A DNA stretch of 64,000 nt from Flavobacteriales bacterium (GCA_947462255.1 CANHOA010000016.1:1-64000), one strand, 5' to 3'; numbered from the stretch's first letter, positions 9,555 to 19,336 are shown. A program made the numbers and translations. Notes: generated from the sequence alone by a model not told the origin.

Positions 9555-12500
9555 ATGGAACGCAAGCAATTCCTGCATGTTTTTAAATCATATTCCCCTG
9601 TCGAACAAACTGCGCAAGCATTGTTTCGACCTAAAGCACGCGTCCATTGGTCTGGTCTGGTCGGTTCTGCAACAAGTGTTTGCGCGACTGCTGTAGCCGA
9701 TCAAGTCCCGGGGAATCATATTTTTATTCTTGGAGATAAAGAACAAGCGGCTTATTTTTTAAATGATCTTCAGGGACTTTATCCATCAGACAAACGAGTG
9801 CATTTTTATCCGTCATCCTATCGCTTACCGTATCAAGTAGAGGCAATTGATAATGCTAATGTGGTCGCTAGAGCAGAAGTATTAGCTAAAATTTCTAAAG
9901 GCGACAATACCTGGGTAATTACATATCCAGAAGCCTTGTTCGAGAAGGTTCCAACGCAACAAAACTTAATAGAAAATACCTTTCGCGTGGAGGTAGGTAA
10001 ATCATATGCCATAGATTTCTTGAATGATTTACTCATCGAATACCAGTTTGAACGTGTCGACTTTGTTTATGAACCGGGTCAGTTTGCTATACGTGGTGGC
10101 ATTATTGATGTTTTTTCTTTTTCGAATGATTTTCCGTTCCGCATAGAATTCTTCGGCGATGAGGTAGAATCTATTAGAACCTTCGATGCTGCTAATCAAT
10201 TGTCACTATCCAAGCATGTATCCTTGATGATCATACCAAATATTCAAGGTCAAATGGTTCAAAACGGCATAGGATCCTTCTTTTCCTTCCTAGGGATGTC
10301 TACTAAAGTTTGGCTAAGTTCCTACGAACGTCTCGAGGATGCCTTGCACAAGGGGTTTGAAAAAGCAAAAGACGCCTTTAAAAAAATGACGATTAGTCCG
10401 CTTGATGCTGCCCCTGATGCCCTTTTTCTATCACCAAAGGAATTAAAGGACAACCTAGCTGCGCTTTCGATTATCGAATTCGGGCCGGTCTATCATTTTC
10501 CAGCTAGCGATAAAATAACTTTCGATTTCTTACCGCAGCCTAGCTTTAATAAGAATTTTGATTTGTTGAAAGCAGATTTATTGCAGAAGCAAGAAAGTGG
10601 GTTTTTAAATATTATTTTCTCCAATCAAGCTCAGCAAATTGAACGCCTTTTTCAAGTATTCGAGGATATTGGTGGAGGGGTTAATTTTGAGCCAATGGAC
10701 TTTGCGCTTCAAGAAGGATTTGTTTGCCCAACTGTAAAAATTGTTTGCTATACTGATCACCAAATTTTCGATCGCTACCATCGTTTTCGCTTAAAAGAAG
10801 GTTTTCGTCAAACCAAACAAGCACTCACCTTAAAAGAAATTTACAATCTTCAAAAGGGCGACTATGTAACACATATCGACCATGGTGTTGGGCAGTTTTC
10901 GGGATTGGAAACGATAGATGTTAACGGTAAACCACAAGAAGCTATTCGGCTTTTATACAAAGACGGTGATGTATTGTATGTAGGGATTCATTCACTTCAT
11001 CGCATTTCTAAGTTTACTGGAAAAGATGGTGCGGTACCCAAAATGAATAAATTAGGCACTCAAGCGTGGGCTACATTAAAGAATAAAACCAAGAAAAAAA
11101 TCAAAGAATTAGCCTTTGATCTAATACAATTGTATGCAAAACGCCGATCACAGCCAGGCTTTGCTTTTTCGCAAGATAATTACCTTCAGAATGAATTGAC
11201 CGCTTCTTTTATGTACGAAGATACGCCCGACCAAAATAAGGCAAGTCTAGATGTAATTAAAGACATGGAATCTAATACACCAATGGATCGATTGATTTGT
11301 GGTGATGTCGGTTTTGGTAAAACAGAAGTCGCTGTTAGGGCCGCATTTAAAGCAGTCTGTGATAGTAAACAAGTAGCGATCTTAGTTCCAACTACTATTT
11401 TATCCATGCAGCATTACCGAAGTTTTAAGGAGCGGCTAAAAGATTTTCCATGTACTGTTGATTATATTAACCGCTTTAAGTCTACCAAAGACACAAGTGA
11501 AACGTTAAAGAAGCTGGCCAGTGGTAAAATTGACATTCTCATTGGTACCCACGCCTTGGTTTCTGAAAAGGTGAAGTTCAAAGATTTAGGCTTGATGATT
11601 ATTGATGAAGAGCAGAAATTTGGTGTTTCGGTGAAAGATAAATTAAAAACATTGAGAACCTCTGTTGACACCTTAACGCTAACCGCAACGCCAATTCCAC
11701 GAACGCTGCAGTTTTCATTGATGGGAGCACGCGATTTAAGCATCATCAATACGCCACCCCCGAACCGACAACCGGTACTTACAGAGGTGATTTCTTTTAA
11801 CGAAGAGACTATACGCGACGCTATTGCTTATGAAGTTACTCGAGGTGGACAGGTATTTTTTGTGAATAATCGCTTGTCAAATATTAAAGAAATTTCTGGA
11901 ATGATTCAGCGCTTATGTCCCGGTGTTCGCGTCGCTATTGGTCATGGGCAAATGGATGGTAAACAGTTAGAGAAAGTGATGATGGACTTTATCGATGGTA
12001 AATATGATGTGCTGATTGCGACTACCATAATCGAATCCGGGATTGATATTTCTAATGCAAATACGATTATTATCAACGATGCCAATCAATTTGGATTGAG
12101 TGATCTTCACCAACTTCGCGGCAGGGTAGGCCGTTCAAATAAAAAAGGATTTTGTTACCTTATTGCTCCCAAATTTAGCCTCTTAACTTCCGAGGCTCAC
12201 AAACGCTTAGAAGCATTAGTTCAATTTTCAGATTTAGGAGCAGGTTTCAATATCGCGATGAAAGACCTAGATATTCGAGGGGCGGGTAACATGTTGGGGG
12301 GAGAACAAAGTGGGTTTATCTCTGAAATTGGCTTTGAAATGTATCAAAAGATCTTGAATGAAGCCATGCAAGAATTAAAAGACACCGAGTTTAAGGAATT
12401 ATTTGACGATAGACAAACCGATACCTTTGGGTCTTTTGTGAGCGATTGTATTTTTGAAACAGATATGGAAGTTCGTATTCCAGATGATTATGTCAATAAT

Positions 12501-12887
12501 GTAACGGAACGTCTTAGTTTATATCAGGCACTTGATAATTTAAAAAACAAAGAAGAGTTAGATCGTTTCTCAGTAGATTTAGTAGATCGTTTTGGACCTT
12601 TACCCAAAGCCGCTAAGGAGCTCCTATTTTCTTTCGAATTACGTTGGTTGGCCCAAGAGTTAGGCATGGAGCGCTTAGTGATTAAAAGTGAAAAATTAGT
12701 GGGGTATTTTATTTCGAATCCACAATCTTCTTTTTACGAAACAGAAACATTTACCTTATTACTCAACAAAATCATGAGCATAGGCAAAGAATATCGCCTT
12801 GTACAAAACAATGATAAACTGCGCTTGGTAATCGAACCGGTTCGCCACATCAAAGATGCCTTTGAGAAAATGATGGGATTGAAATAA
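9555..12887 (+). CDS. mfd: Transcription-repair coupling factor Mfd
   Basis: This 1110-aa ATP-dependent translocase removes stalled RNA polymerase at DNA lesions and recruits UvrA. In order it has: an N-terminal UvrB-homology region (FERVDFVYEPGQFAIRGGII, IEFFGDEVESIR), the RNA-polymerase-interacting domain (GDYVTHIDHGVGQFSGLE), and RecG-like helicase lobes with Walker A CGDVGFGKTEVA, the DEEQ box IIDEEQKFGV, TLTATPIPRTLQ, and motifs V-VI TTIIESGIDI...QLRGRVGRS. The C-terminal TRCF domain is also present. It is full length, with no missing motif. The start was set by the promoter that overlaps the alternative TTG codon. Confidence 0.96.
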   Translation: MERKQFLHVFKSYSPVEQTAQALFRPKARVHWSGLVGSATSVCATAVADQVPGNHIFILGDKEQAAYFLNDLQGLYPSDKRVHFYPSSYRLPYQVEAIDNANVVARAEVLAKISKGDNTWVITYPEALFEKVPTQQNLIENTFRVEVGKSYAIDFLNDLLIEYQFERVDFVYEPGQFAIRGGIIDVFSFSNDFPFRIEFFGDEVESIRTFDAANQLSLSKHVSLMIIPNIQGQMVQNGIGSFFSFLGMSTKVWLSSYERLEDALHKGFEKAKDAFKKMTISPLDAAPDALFLSPKELKDNLAALSIIEFGPVYHFPASDKITFDFLPQPSFNKNFDLLKADLLQKQESGFLNIIFSNQAQQIERLFQVFEDIGGGVNFEPMDFALQEGFVCPTVKIVCYTDHQIFDRYHRFRLKEGFRQTKQALTLKEIYNLQKGDYVTHIDHGVGQFSGLETIDVNGKPQEAIRLLYKDGDVLYVGIHSLHRISKFTGKDGAVPKMNKLGTQAWATLKNKTKKKIKELAFDLIQLYAKRRSQPGFAFSQDNYLQNELTASFMYEDTPDQNKASLDVIKDMESNTPMDRLICGDVGFGKTEVAVRAAFKAVCDSKQVAILVPTTILSMQHYRSFKERLKDFPCTVDYINRFKSTKDTSETLKKLASGKIDILIGTHALVSEKVKFKDLGLMIIDEEQKFGVSVKDKLKTLRTSVDTLTLTATPIPRTLQFSLMGARDLSIINTPPPNRQPVLTEVISFNEETIRDAIAYEVTRGGQVFFVNNRLSNIKEISGMIQRLCPGVRVAIGHGQMDGKQLEKVMMDFIDGKYDVLIATTIIESGIDISNANTIIINDANQFGLSDLHQLRGRVGRSNKKGFCYLIAPKFSLLTSEAHKRLEALVQFSDLGAGFNIAMKDLDIRGAGNMLGGEQSGFISEIGFEMYQKILNEAMQELKDTEFKELFDDRQTDTFGSFVSDCIFETDMEVRIPDDYVNNVTERLSLYQALDNLKNKEELDRFSVDLVDRFGPLPKAAKELLFSFELRWLAQELGMERLVIKSEKLVGYFISNPQSSFYETETFTLLLNKIMSIGKEYRLVQNNDKLRLVIEPVRHIKDAFEKMMGLK

Positions 12888-12972
12888 ATAGCGTCTTTCA
12901 GCTAGTCTTAGCATATGCCAAATTCAATGGGTTTTTAAAATCTGCTATTGCAAGGTCTAAATTAGAATGTTT

Positions 12973-13001
12973 CCCCCTCCTGAGGGGGATGAAGGGGGAG
13001 G
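12973..13001. terminator. C/G-rich inverted repeat, possible terminator of mfd
   Basis: CCCCCTCC at 12973-12980 can pair with GGGGGAGG at 12994-13001, or an inner hairpin CCCCCT-cctg-AGGGGG can form at 12973-12988. A T-rich stretch follows at once, as expected of a plus-strand terminator. The two mutually exclusive hairpins also resemble dispersed repeat elements. Confidence 0.45.
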
Positions 13002-13063
13002 ATTTTCTTTTCTTTTTTTAGTTCAAGGAAAGTAACAAGAAAAGGAGCTGACGAGGCTAGCGG

Positions 13064-13200
13064 TTACTCCTTAATCATCTTAAATGTCCCTAATTTTTTC
13101 GATCCAATTTTGAAGAGATACACCACATTATTTAAATTAGATAGATCAACTCAGTATCGATTCCAGTTAATTTACCTGACGTTACTTCCTTGCCTAAATT
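13064..13200 (-). pseudogene. Decayed T9SS C-terminal sorting domain
   Basis: Reading leftwards on the minus strand from the stop of the S74 fibre gene, one frame gives NLGKEVTSGKLTGIDTE. A shift of frame near 13147 then gives LDLSNLNNVVYLFKIGSKK followed by LGTFKMIKE and a stop at 13064-13066. This is a canonical type A sorting tail (ID-LSNLNNGVYLF-I followed by a basic end) with a frameshift and no start codon or cargo domain. I infer a remnant of a lost secreted protein, or the lost tail of the gene just upstream. Confidence 0.65.
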
Positions 13201-13201
13201 T

Positions 13202-15199
13202 TTATTTTTCTAAAGCTTCAATTCTTTTTAAAAGCTGTTGTATGGTTTTATTTTGCTCTTCAATCATTACTTGTTGCTCTTGAATAGCGTTTAACATGAT
13301 TTTTGAAAGAGCGCTCTCATCGAATTGTCGTTTGTCATTTAAACCGCTCGGTCCTTCAGAATCATCATAGGAACTAACCATGTATGGCGCTACTTTTTCA
13401 ACATCCTGGGCAATGAAACCAACAAATGTTTTATTAAGATCAGAATACCCGGATTTTTCATTGTATTTAAAGGTTACTGGCTTGAGTTTCAAAAGAAGGC
13501 TCAAACCATCCGTGAAAGGTTTGATATCACTTTTTACGCGTTCATCTGAGAAGGTAGCCCATGTGCCACCGCCTATTTTATCAGCGGTACCGTTAACGCT
13601 TAATAGCGAAGTTGGTGTTGCCGTAGCCAATCCCATATTACCAAAAGCATCTATAGTCATTGAATATTGACCTAAATTATTAATGTAATGAAACTTATAT
13701 GCGGTGGTATTTCTTAAACATGTATAGCGATTAGATCCAGTATTACTATCATAATGATTTTCCATTGATAAATTCCCTGAAAATCCTTGTAGAGTTAGTG
13801 ATGGTTTATTATCATTAGCATCACCACCCTGATTGGAGATTATTAAATTTGAAATTCCGCCGAGACCACTAATGTAATTCATCCAATAGTTGTATTGTTT
13901 GTCTTTGACCATAAACTGTGAAATTGGAGTTGCAGTACCAATACCAACATCTCCTGCGCTAGTAACTATGAATGAACTATCTGCACCTATCACATCATTA
14001 TTTACATGGAATCTACCAAGTGGAGTAGCTGTGCCAACGCCAAAATTTCCACCGTGGTTTTGAAAATAACTATTTAATCCGTCAACACCAATTTGTGCAG
14101 ATCCTTGGGTGGTATTGTTTCCGCGAAAAAACACGACGCATTTCGGCCCAGTTGTATTTGTGCTTCTAAAAAATCTAAATTGAACCTGATCACTATTAGT
14201 AAGTGGGTATAAATCAAATTTACAATTTGTAATTGTTGTGGTGTTATCTCCTTCTATATCCATTCTAAATCTAGGATTATTTCCATTGTCTGTTATTCCA
14301 AAAGGAGATATCACACCCGCACCATCATCAGAGGTCGTTAATCTGAATGCAGGTGCGCTAGTTCCAATCCCAATATTCCCATTTGCAAGGACTCTCATGC
14401 GCTCTAAGTTATTACTCTTTACCACCCAGTCTTGCGCATCGGTGGTCCCAATAAAATTCGTTGCGGGGTTGGTACCCGCATTTCCAGTTAAACTCCACGC
14501 ATTGAGCGCTCCAGATGGGCCTGCGGGACCCTGTGGCCCTGTCGCACCATTTGCTCCCGCAGCACCAGTTAATCCTGTTGGTCCTGTTGCACCATTAGCC
14601 CCTGTTGAGCCCGCTATTCCTGCTATACCTTGAGGTCCTGTAATATTTGTAACCAAGACCCAAGTTCCATTCGGAAGTTTATTGTACACATTTCCTGTTT
14701 GCACATCCAAGAAATAATCTCCCTGAATTCCTTGATTAGCACTGGGAACGCCATTCCCATTCATCCATTTAGATAAAATAGCTCCAGCTGTTTTTGCATA
14801 TAGTGCATAGGGAACGCTTATTAATTGCTGCGTTCCGTAATTGATATAATTGGTTCCTGCATTGAAATCTACCGCAACATCTAACCAAAAGGTTGTGTTA
14901 TTGCCCCATTGTATGGTAGAAAACACCCCAGATAATATAGAACCCTGTCCAATAGCAAAATTCACTAAACCTTGAACGTTGGTTTGCACTTGGTGTCTTT
15001 CTGAATACACCACTGTTCCAGCGGGACTTCCTGAACGAATCATTGCTCGAACGGCAATGTTTTGATTGGCAATCAATACGTTGGTATTGCTTCTAATAAC
15101 CATCTGATAGTTGATCGCCTCGGGAGGAGATTGGGAAAAAAGCGCATTTGAGCAAATTAATAGTGCTAAAAAAAAGAGCAATGTAAATTTCATTTTCAT
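13202..15199 (-). CDS. Secreted fibre protein with collagen-like repeats and C-terminal S74 chaperone domain
   Basis: This is a 665-aa protein with a signal peptide (MKMKFTLLFFLALLICSNALFSQ). An N-terminal domain starts PPEAINYQMVIRSN, a form common in Bacteroidota fibre proteins. A run of Gly-X-Y triplets (about residues 188-232, GPQGIAGIAG...GPAGPSG) predicts a collagen-like triple helix. A beta-rich middle repeats VGIGTATP-type motifs. The end is an endosialidase-type intramolecular chaperone (peptidase S74; FSDERVKSDIKPF...FVGFIAQDVEKVAP) plus a coiled coil (KTIQQLLKRIEALEK). S74 domains trimerise fibres and usually cleave themselves off. It is the last intact gene of the operon, 1 bp after the previous stop. 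Confidence 0.85.
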   Translation of the reverse strand: MKMKFTLLFFLALLICSNALFSQSPPEAINYQMVIRSNTNVLIANQNIAVRAMIRSGSPAGTVVYSERHQVQTNVQGLVNFAIGQGSILSGVFSTIQWGNNTTFWLDVAVDFNAGTNYINYGTQQLISVPYALYAKTAGAILSKWMNGNGVPSANQGIQGDYFLDVQTGNVYNKLPNGTWVLVTNITGPQGIAGIAGSTGANGATGPTGLTGAAGANGATGPQGPAGPSGALNAWSLTGNAGTNPATNFIGTTDAQDWVVKSNNLERMRVLANGNIGIGTSAPAFRLTTSDDGAGVISPFGITDNGNNPRFRMDIEGDNTTTITNCKFDLYPLTNSDQVQFRFFRSTNTTGPKCVVFFRGNNTTQGSAQIGVDGLNSYFQNHGGNFGVGTATPLGRFHVNNDVIGADSSFIVTSAGDVGIGTATPISQFMVKDKQYNYWMNYISGLGGISNLIISNQGGDANDNKPSLTLQGFSGNLSMENHYDSNTGSNRYTCLRNTTAYKFHYINNLGQYSMTIDAFGNMGLATATPTSLLSVNGTADKIGGGTWATFSDERVKSDIKPFTDGLSLLLKLKPVTFKYNEKSGYSDLNKTFVGFIAQDVEKVAPYMVSSYDDSEGPSGLNDKRQFDESALSKIMLNAIQEQQVMIEEQNKTIQQLLKRIEALEK

Positions 15200-15200
15200 A

Positions 15201-15743
15201 TTAATTGGTTTTAATTATTTTGTTTTGTTGTAGTAAGGTGCCATCTGGATTGTATAAATTTAAAAAGTACATTCCAGGAGTAATTCCTTGTTGAAAATCC
15301 AAGGAAAGCCTTCTTGTATTCATTTGATGCGTTTGGATTAGTTTCCCACTATTATCAATTAATTGTACTATTACTTCGCCATCCCACTCAGATGGTGCGA
15401 TTATCATTGCGTAATCATTAACCGGGTTAGGGGCAATTATGAAAGGGTCATTAACGGCAATTATTGCGGAGGTTCCTGGGCCAATAGGTGTTATGCCATC
15501 TGGCTGAATGAACCCACTATTTATACGTTTATTTTGTGCTGGCAGAAATTGAACTACTGTAAAAGGCTCGCCTAAAGTAAAAGTAATTTTATAGTTCGGA
15601 GCAAAAGGAACAAAGGGCCCTTGTTTAACCAAATCTTTTCCAGCGGTAGCATAGACCTTCCGATCAGGAAAATACAATTGGCTTATTCCATTTTCAAAGA
15701 CACATAACATAGAAAGTAAAAAAAATGTTTTCATAGACATCAT
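15201..15743 (-). CDS. Small secreted protein with type A T9SS tail
   Basis: This 180-aa protein has a signal peptide (MKTFFLLSMLCVFENGISQ; an alternative start at 15734 removes three residues). A short central domain (YFPDRKVYATAGKDLV...SGFIQPDG) resembles the stub before many T9SS tails. It ends with a type A sorting domain (about 95-180, IIAPNPVNDYAMI...LDFQQGITPGMYFLNLY...KIIKTN). The protein is probably surface-linked by the sortase of T9SS. It lies between the PorP-OmpA fusion and the fibre gene, 7 bp and 1 bp away, in the same operon. Confidence 0.82.
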   Translation of the reverse strand: MMSMKTFFLLSMLCVFENGISQLYFPDRKVYATAGKDLVKQGPFVPFAPNYKITFTLGEPFTVVQFLPAQNKRINSGFIQPDGITPIGPGTSAIIAVNDPFIIAPNPVNDYAMIIAPSEWDGEVIVQLIDNSGKLIQTHQMNTRRLSLDFQQGITPGMYFLNLYNPDGTLLQQNKIIKTN

Positions 15744-15750
15744 ATTTAAT

Positions 15751-17442
15751 TTAATTAAAGACTAGTTTCATTTCTACCCGTCGGTTTTTCTTTCTTCCCG
15801 CTTGCGTATCATTAGTTTCTATTGGTTTGGTTTCCCCAAAGAATTCCGTAGTAATTCTTGAAGCATTTATTCCTTTAGCAACAAAATAAGCTTTTATTGA
15901 TTCTGCTCTACGCTTGGAGAGATCCATGTTAAATTCATCATTTCCAACATTATCGGTATGCCCAGCCAAGTTAAGACTCCAATCTGATTTTTCTGTTAAC
16001 AAAATAATTAAGACATCGAGTGCAGGATAGGATGTAGCAATGATTTTATCGCTATTGTTCTCAAATTCAAGGTTGTCCACAGCTTTGGTGATTTGCTCTT
16101 TAACCTTTTCTTCAACGATCGGGCACCCTTTATTTTCTATTGGACCTTTCGTCATGGGGCATTCATCAATGTTATCCGTAACTCCGTCACTATCTTTATC
16201 ACCCCAAGGACAGCCCTTATTTTCAATAGGCCCTGCTTGGTCTTTACAAGCATCTATTCCATCATGTACGCCATCCCCATCTGAATCTAACCAAGGACAC
16301 CCATTATTTTCGATAGGCCCAGCTATTTCGGGACATTTATCTACATTATCTTTAACACCATCGCCGTCTTTATCGCCCCATGGACAACCCTTGTTTTCTT
16401 TTGGTCCCGCCTCTTCGGGACATTTATCCAAATTGTCCGTTAAACCATCGCCATCTTTATCACCCCATGGACACCCATTATTTTCTTTAGGGCCAGGTAA
16501 ATCTTTGCAATCATCCTTGTCATCAGTAGTCCCATCCTTGTCTGTATCCGGAATAATTTTGACTTGGAATTTGTAAACCAGCGTAAATTCATGAGACCCC
16601 GAACTGTAATTCCGAAGATTAGATCGTGTGAGATCGTACGAATAGTAGGCGGCAATCTTTTTTCCATCATAGCCTAATAAGGCATAGAATGCGTCAGCGC
16701 TTCGATAATAAAATCCAAGTCCAATGGTCTTAAACAAATTCACTTTCACCCCAAAGTCATATTGAATTGGAGTAATTAAAATAGATTTCATCATTAATTG
16801 TGGCTCGATGGATAGGTTTTTATTGCTAAAAACTTTGTAAGAAGCATACAAATTAAAATGACGAGCCAGTCGATTGGATTCTAAATTTGACAGGTTTATT
16901 TTATTGAGTTTTGTTTGAAGCAGTTGCTGTGCACCGAATCCAATGTTCAACTTATCAGATAAGCGGTATGCGATACCGAAATTTAAGTCTCCAACTAGTT
17001 GATTCAAGTTGGCATTTGTGAGAGATGGATCATTGGGATTAATGGGAACTTGATTTAGCAAGTTCATGGAAAATTGCTCAATAACTGGAGAAACACCGAT
17101 GGAAATGTTATGTTCTCCTTTAAAAGAATGATGGTATGCAAGAGGGATAATTACACCGGTAGTGCTGATGGTATTTCCTGCAAAATCATTAAAAAGATAT
17201 CCTCCAATTCCGACCTTTCCATTCATTAAAACTCCTTGACCACCAAGTAAGGCGGTTCGCGGAGATCCATTAAAGCCAACCCATTGAGATCGAAATCCAA
17301 CTTGAAAATTGGCATTATTTCCTTGTCCGGCAAACGATGGGTTAAGCAATTGTTTGTTGAGGAAAACATGGCTAGAAACAGGAAGTTGCTGACCATATAA
17401 ATTTCCTGCAAAAAGTAAAAAAGAAAGTATTAATTTTTGCAT
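15751..17442 (-). CDS. PorP/SprF-TSP3-OmpA fusion protein
   Basis: This 563-aa outer-membrane protein has three parts. Residues 1-290 are a PorP/SprF barrel (HVFLNKQLLNPSFAGQGNN). Residues about 295-430 are five near-identical 29-residue thrombospondin type 3 repeats ending in GP-EN-GCPWGD, each with a DxDGDG calcium loop. Residues about 445-563 are an OmpA peptidoglycan-binding domain (LAGHTDNVGNDEFNMDLSKR, GRKKNRRVEMKL). I infer that it links a T9SS outer-membrane component to peptidoglycan, like separate PorP and PorE-type proteins combined. It starts 3 bp after the stop of the LamG type B cargo gene, the expected cargo-partner order. Confidence 0.9.
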   Translation of the reverse strand: MQKLILSFLLFAGNLYGQQLPVSSHVFLNKQLLNPSFAGQGNNANFQVGFRSQWVGFNGSPRTALLGGQGVLMNGKVGIGGYLFNDFAGNTISTTGVIIPLAYHHSFKGEHNISIGVSPVIEQFSMNLLNQVPINPNDPSLTNANLNQLVGDLNFGIAYRLSDKLNIGFGAQQLLQTKLNKINLSNLESNRLARHFNLYASYKVFSNKNLSIEPQLMMKSILITPIQYDFGVKVNLFKTIGLGFYYRSADAFYALLGYDGKKIAAYYSYDLTRSNLRNYSSGSHEFTLVYKFQVKIIPDTDKDGTTDDKDDCKDLPGPKENNGCPWGDKDGDGLTDNLDKCPEEAGPKENKGCPWGDKDGDGVKDNVDKCPEIAGPIENNGCPWLDSDGDGVHDGIDACKDQAGPIENKGCPWGDKDSDGVTDNIDECPMTKGPIENKGCPIVEEKVKEQITKAVDNLEFENNSDKIIATSYPALDVLIILLTEKSDWSLNLAGHTDNVGNDEFNMDLSKRRAESIKAYFVAKGINASRITTEFFGETKPIETNDTQAGRKKNRRVEMKLVFN

Positions 17443-17445
17443 AAG

Positions 17446-19302
17446 TTAGTTTTTAATGGTTAATGCTCCCTTTAATGGGTTGCCGTCACCTAAATCAATT
17501 ATATAAAAGTAATCCCCAGTTGGTAATCGCTCGTTATTATATGTTCCATTCCATGGGGAGTTATATCCATTAGAATAGAAAATTTGTTGTCCCCAGCGGT
17601 TGAAGATCTCCACCGTTGCATCAGGATAATTTTCAATGCCTGGAATTTCCCAAGTGTCGTTGGTTCCATCGCCATTCGGCGTAAATACTCCACCGATTTG
17701 AATGCAGGCAATCCCCGTATTAGTAATAAAAATACTTGCCGAATCAACACATCCGTTGGAATCAGTGACAGTTAATTGGTAGGTCCCAGAAGCTGATACC
17801 GTTATGTTTTGAGCGTTTTGGCCATTACTCCACAAATTGCCTGTAGTTGACAATGAGCTTAGATTTATCGAAGATTCAGCGCAAAATGTTGTGGGGCCAT
17901 TCGGGGTAATAGAAACGAACGGTAAGGTATTAACAAGAACGTTAATGGTATCTACCAAACTGCTACAACCGTCCAACGTATAGCTCACTGTGTAAAACGT
18001 GGATGTATCTGCCGTTATATTCAATTGACTAGCAGTTGAGTTATTCGACCAAGCGAAGGCTCCATTAGGTATGTTGGGAACGGAGGTAACCGTTACTTGT
18101 TGTCCTTTACAAACGCTGATGTCTTGAGAACTTAGTAATGGAAGGGGTTTAACCACAATGGTAAGTGTAGTAGTATCCCAGACACATACATTGGGGCTTG
18201 GTGTGAATGTGTAGGTTGTTGTAAGTAAATTGTTTAATGGCGGCGACCAAGTGCCTTGGAAAAGATTTAATGAGCTTGTTGGCAATGGGCTTAATGGGTC
18301 GCCTTCACAAATCGGATTAACGCTAGGAAAAAAGGCCGTTTGGTTTGGAATTACCGTAACAATTGCCGAATCCGTGCAGGTTAAACCGTTTAAGGTATAG
18401 GCAACACTGTATGAGGTTGTAGTAGGGACAGAGACATTGATGGATGAAGTCTGTTGCCCAGAACTCCATTGAAAAGCCCCACCATTCTCCACCGTTTGAG
18501 CTATTAATGTGCCAGTATCATTCGGACAAATGCTGATATCATTAATAGCTAACCAAGGTGCTGAATTGAATAAAGCTTTTATTTCACACTCGGTTAAAGC
18601 ACGATTCCAAACGCCAAAATCATCTAAATCACCATGATACCTGCCCGCACCAGGAATTGCACCAGAAAAATCAATAGGATCCCTACCCAAATATAATAAA
18701 CCTGTAGTAAAACTTATTATTCCCGAATATGGTACCGATTGAATCATTTGGCCGTCAATATATAAAGACAAAGAATTTTGATAATCAAAAATGACTGCAA
18801 AATGATGCCATATATTATTGGATGTTGCCATTGAATGTTCAACCAATCCCGGAATAGAGCTGGAAGCAAAAAATTTACCGATGAAATTTGGAATATAACT
18901 GGGGTTATTGCCATAGAACCCTCCTGCGTAATGTTTTATTAAATTAGCAGAGCCAGGATCAGAGCCATCTCCATAATAAAATAATTTAGGATAATATTTA
19001 TCAGGAGTTTGGGCTTTATACCATCCTGAAAATGATAGTGTATTCTGTAATCCTATATTTGCAACAATATAATTACTTATTAAAGACTGAAAATTATAAG
19101 CACTGTTTGAATTCCCAAAACGATCATTTGTCAATGTAGCTCCATTAACCGTTCCATTATTCCCATTTCCACTTTCATCATTCGCATTGCCGTTAAAAGG
19201 CCACCAACCAACGAGGCCATTGGCAGGAACATAGGTAGGAATTTGAGCGAAGGTACTGAGTGAAAACAATGCAAATAAAGCGCTAAGTAATAGTTTTCTC
19301 AT
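17446..19302 (-). CDS. LamG-domain adhesin with type B T9SS tail
   Basis: This 618-aa protein has a signal peptide (MRKLLLSALFALFSLSTFAQ) and a LamG/concanavalin-like jellyroll (about 28-245, GLVGWWPFNGNANDESGNGN). Several Ig-like or PKD-like repeats follow (about 250-520, each with a short DISxCxxxxxxL opening). It ends in a gliding-motility type CTD (about 530-618, GGVFTPNGDGTNDTW...IFNRWGQQIFY...PTGDYFYIIDLG). It is a predicted surface carbohydrate-binding adhesin exported by T9SS. It is the first gene of a four-gene operon and is divergent from an XRE regulator across an 84-bp gap that holds a perfect palindrome. Confidence 0.88.
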   Translation of the reverse strand: MRKLLLSALFALFSLSTFAQIPTYVPANGLVGWWPFNGNANDESGNGNNGTVNGATLTNDRFGNSNSAYNFQSLISNYIVANIGLQNTLSFSGWYKAQTPDKYYPKLFYYGDGSDPGSANLIKHYAGGFYGNNPSYIPNFIGKFFASSSIPGLVEHSMATSNNIWHHFAVIFDYQNSLSLYIDGQMIQSVPYSGIISFTTGLLYLGRDPIDFSGAIPGAGRYHGDLDDFGVWNRALTECEIKALFNSAPWLAINDISICPNDTGTLIAQTVENGGAFQWSSGQQTSSINVSVPTTTSYSVAYTLNGLTCTDSAIVTVIPNQTAFFPSVNPICEGDPLSPLPTSSLNLFQGTWSPPLNNLLTTTYTFTPSPNVCVWDTTTLTIVVKPLPLLSSQDISVCKGQQVTVTSVPNIPNGAFAWSNNSTASQLNITADTSTFYTVSYTLDGCSSLVDTINVLVNTLPFVSITPNGPTTFCAESSINLSSLSTTGNLWSNGQNAQNITVSASGTYQLTVTDSNGCVDSASIFITNTGIACIQIGGVFTPNGDGTNDTWEIPGIENYPDATVEIFNRWGQQIFYSNGYNSPWNGTYNNERLPTGDYFYIIDLGDGNPLKGALTIKN

Positions 19303-19321
19303 GTTTGAGTTAGTTTTTTAT

Positions 19322-19329
19322 CAAATATA
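19322..19329 (-). promoter_or_regulatory. -7 box for the LamG-PorP/OmpA operon
   Basis: The minus strand reads TATATTTG, an exact TAnnTTTG match, about 19 bp before the ATG at 19302. No clear -33 TTG is seen; the palindrome at 19337-19352 occupies that zone. Confidence 0.5.
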
Positions 19330-19336
19330 CGATAAG

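Noticed and set aside
13202-15199. Prophage tail fibre
   Set aside because: The S74 protein has a Sec signal peptide and sits in a surface-protein operon; no capsid, terminase, portal or integrase gene is anywhere in the window.
16040-16670. Open frames opposite the PorP-OmpA repeats
   Set aside because: Same cause: shadows of the repeated DKDGDG codons; no independent homology.
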